From NCBI RefSeq assembly GCF_000418365.1, contig NC_021663.1:1178001-1242000 (forward strand): a stretch of 64,000 nucleotides of DNA. The letters run 5' to 3'. The notes under the pieces were generated by a model. The model made no database searches, had not been told where the DNA came from, and saw only the letters and a list, made by a program, of their open reading frames with translations. Source of the DNA: Corynebacterium terpenotabidum Y-11 (lineage in GTDB: Bacteria; Actinomycetota; Actinomycetes; Mycobacteriales; Mycobacteriaceae). Position numbers and translations under genes: made by a program. This document shows positions 63,177 to 64,000 of this stretch, one piece after another (positions within the stretch are counted from its first letter, which is position 1; each line of letters opens with the position of its first letter).

Positions 63177-64000
63177 TCACCGGGCGCGGCGTCCCGCCTG
63201 GTCGAAGAACTCCACCTCCCACCGGGAGGCGTCGAGGAAGGCTCGGGCGGCCTCGGCCCGCTGCGCCGGGGTGGCGTCGGCGAAAGCCTGCTCGACCAGT
63301 GACACCGCCTGTCGGACACTGGCGATGAAACTCTCATCAGAGTAGGCGTCCACCCACACCGCGAAGGGGTTGTCTGCGGGGGAGGTCGCCGCCAGCTCCA
63401 GTCCGACCTCCGCGTACAGCCAGTAGCAGGGCAGGACTGCGGCAGCACCGACGACATGGTCGCGGGTCTGGACACAGCGCATGAGATGGGAGGTGTAGGA
63501 CGCCGTCACGGGGGAGGGATCGGCCGGGGCGACATCCCCCAGCCAGGTGCGGTGCAGTTCCGCTTCCTCCTCGAGGCATTCGGCGGCACCAGTCACCCAG
63601 AACAGTGCGGACTCCTGGTCCGGGGCGGAGGCGGCGAGACTCGCCAGTGCAGGAGAGTAGCGGGAAAGGTAGACCGCGTCCTGGGCGAGGTAGAAGGAGA
63701 AGTCGTCGCGATCGAGGGTGCCGGCCCCAAGATCGGTGATGAACGGCAGAGCGGTGATGTCGGCGAACAGGGACGCCGAGGCGTCCCACAGTGCGGCGGT
63801 CCATGGGCCGGCCGCGGCGATGCGGGGTGCGGTGTCGGGGGTCCGGGCCGGGGCCGGGGTCTGGACCGGCGCGAGGTCGGCGGGGGTGTGGATCTCCCCA
63901 GCGACGGACGCGGTGAGGGCCCAGGGGGTGGTGTCTGCGGCAGCGGCGAGACGGCGGGCCCGGTGGGTGTGGTCCACTGGCCCGTTTCCGGTGCCGACGT
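63177..64000 (-). CDS. ThiD-TenA fusion, TenA part (5' end outside window)
   Basis: The minus frame is open to the right window edge. The visible residues begin VGTGNGPVDHTHRARR, which matches the GxGHGPVxH ending of the HMP-phosphate kinase ThiD, then a linker of about 45 residues and a TenA/thiaminase II domain of about 210 residues: FYLAQDAVYLSRYSPALA, ECLEEEAELHRTWLG, AAAVLPCYWLYAEVG with the catalytic Cys, and FVDAYSDESF-like VWVDAYSDESFIASVR. TenA releases or salvages the pyrimidine moiety that ThiD phosphorylates. GTG 63977 is therefore an internal codon, not the start. Confidence 0.82.
   Translation of the reverse strand, partial: VGTGNGPVDHTHRARRLAAAADTTPWALTASVAGEIHTPADLAPVQTPAPARTPDTAPRIAAAGPWTAALWDASASLFADITALPFITDLGAGTLDRDDFSFYLAQDAVYLSRYSPALASLAASAPDQESALFWVTGAAECLEEEAELHRTWLGDVAPADPSPVTASYTSHLMRCVQTRDHVVGAAAVLPCYWLYAEVGLELAATSPADNPFAVWVDAYSDESFIASVRQAVSLVEQAFADATPAQRAEAARAFLDASRWEVEFFDQAGRRAR

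Overview
The window is one continuous chromosomal stretch of a high-GC actinobacterium, almost certainly a Corynebacterium. Evidence for this is the gene order infC-rpmI-rplT, spoU-pheST, argCJBDFRGH, tyrS, recN-steA-steB-pyrG-xerD-parA-scpAB-rluB-cmk-der, and secA2-odhI-ftsR, together with an rRNA operon lacking tRNAs in its spacer. The strong GC bias at third positions fits the high-GC species of the genus (an inference; the species cannot be named by eye). Nothing looks like a phage, transposon, integron or CRISPR array; this is mostly conserved core genome.

Layout. 1-1891 (minus) is the 3'-truncated part of a multi-pass membrane protein with a GPPPGY heptad repeat tail. 2230-3449 is the IF3/L35/L20 operon, ending in a textbook terminator. 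3666-8317 is an rRNA methyltransferase followed by both phenylalanyl-tRNA synthetase subunits. 8409-16890 is the complete arginine biosynthesis cluster with its repressor gene and an ArgR-like operator at its head. 16996-18459 is a Trm112-like mini-protein and tyrS. 18944-24217 is a complete 16S-23S-5S operon with a promoter, two boxA-like sites and a terminator. 24423-28638 holds an RG-rich/TPR protein, a HAD phosphatase, a 54-aa protein, TlyA and NAD kinase. 28705-34092 holds recN (with a LexA-like box), a LysR/HPP pair and the steA-steB septum genes. 34141-43217 is a long run of tightly packed genes for CTP synthesis, nucleotide hygiene, chromosome segregation (xerD, parA, scpA, scpB) and ribosome maturation (rluB, der). 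43300-46400 includes a divergent mmuM/mmuP pair for S-methylmethionine use. 46476-49880 is an ATP-grasp / alpha-E / transglutaminase operon of unknown product. 50070-51631 (minus) holds tRNA-Pro, an RraA-like protein and an alpha/beta hydrolase. 51711-56311 holds secA2, odhI/garA and two MerR-type regulators. 56333-62499 (minus) holds a small anchored protein, two CorC-like membrane proteins, a DEAD-box helicase and gnd. 62617-64000 holds a thioesterase and the TenA end of what appears to be a ThiD-TenA fusion running off the right edge.

Points that stand out: a likely AUC start codon for infC; many genes with a -10 box about 6-8 nt before the start codon and no Shine-Dalgarno (probable leaderless mRNAs), including the 24-bp mmuM/mmuP divergent gap whose two -10 boxes overlap in perfect symmetry; a LexA-like site touching the recN -10 box; a 23-bp dyad upstream of a MerR gene; a terminator-like hairpin plus T-run inside the 16S-23S spacer; and the uncharacterised ATP-grasp/alpha-E/transglutaminase operon whose ligase carries a ten-glutamine run near its C terminus.
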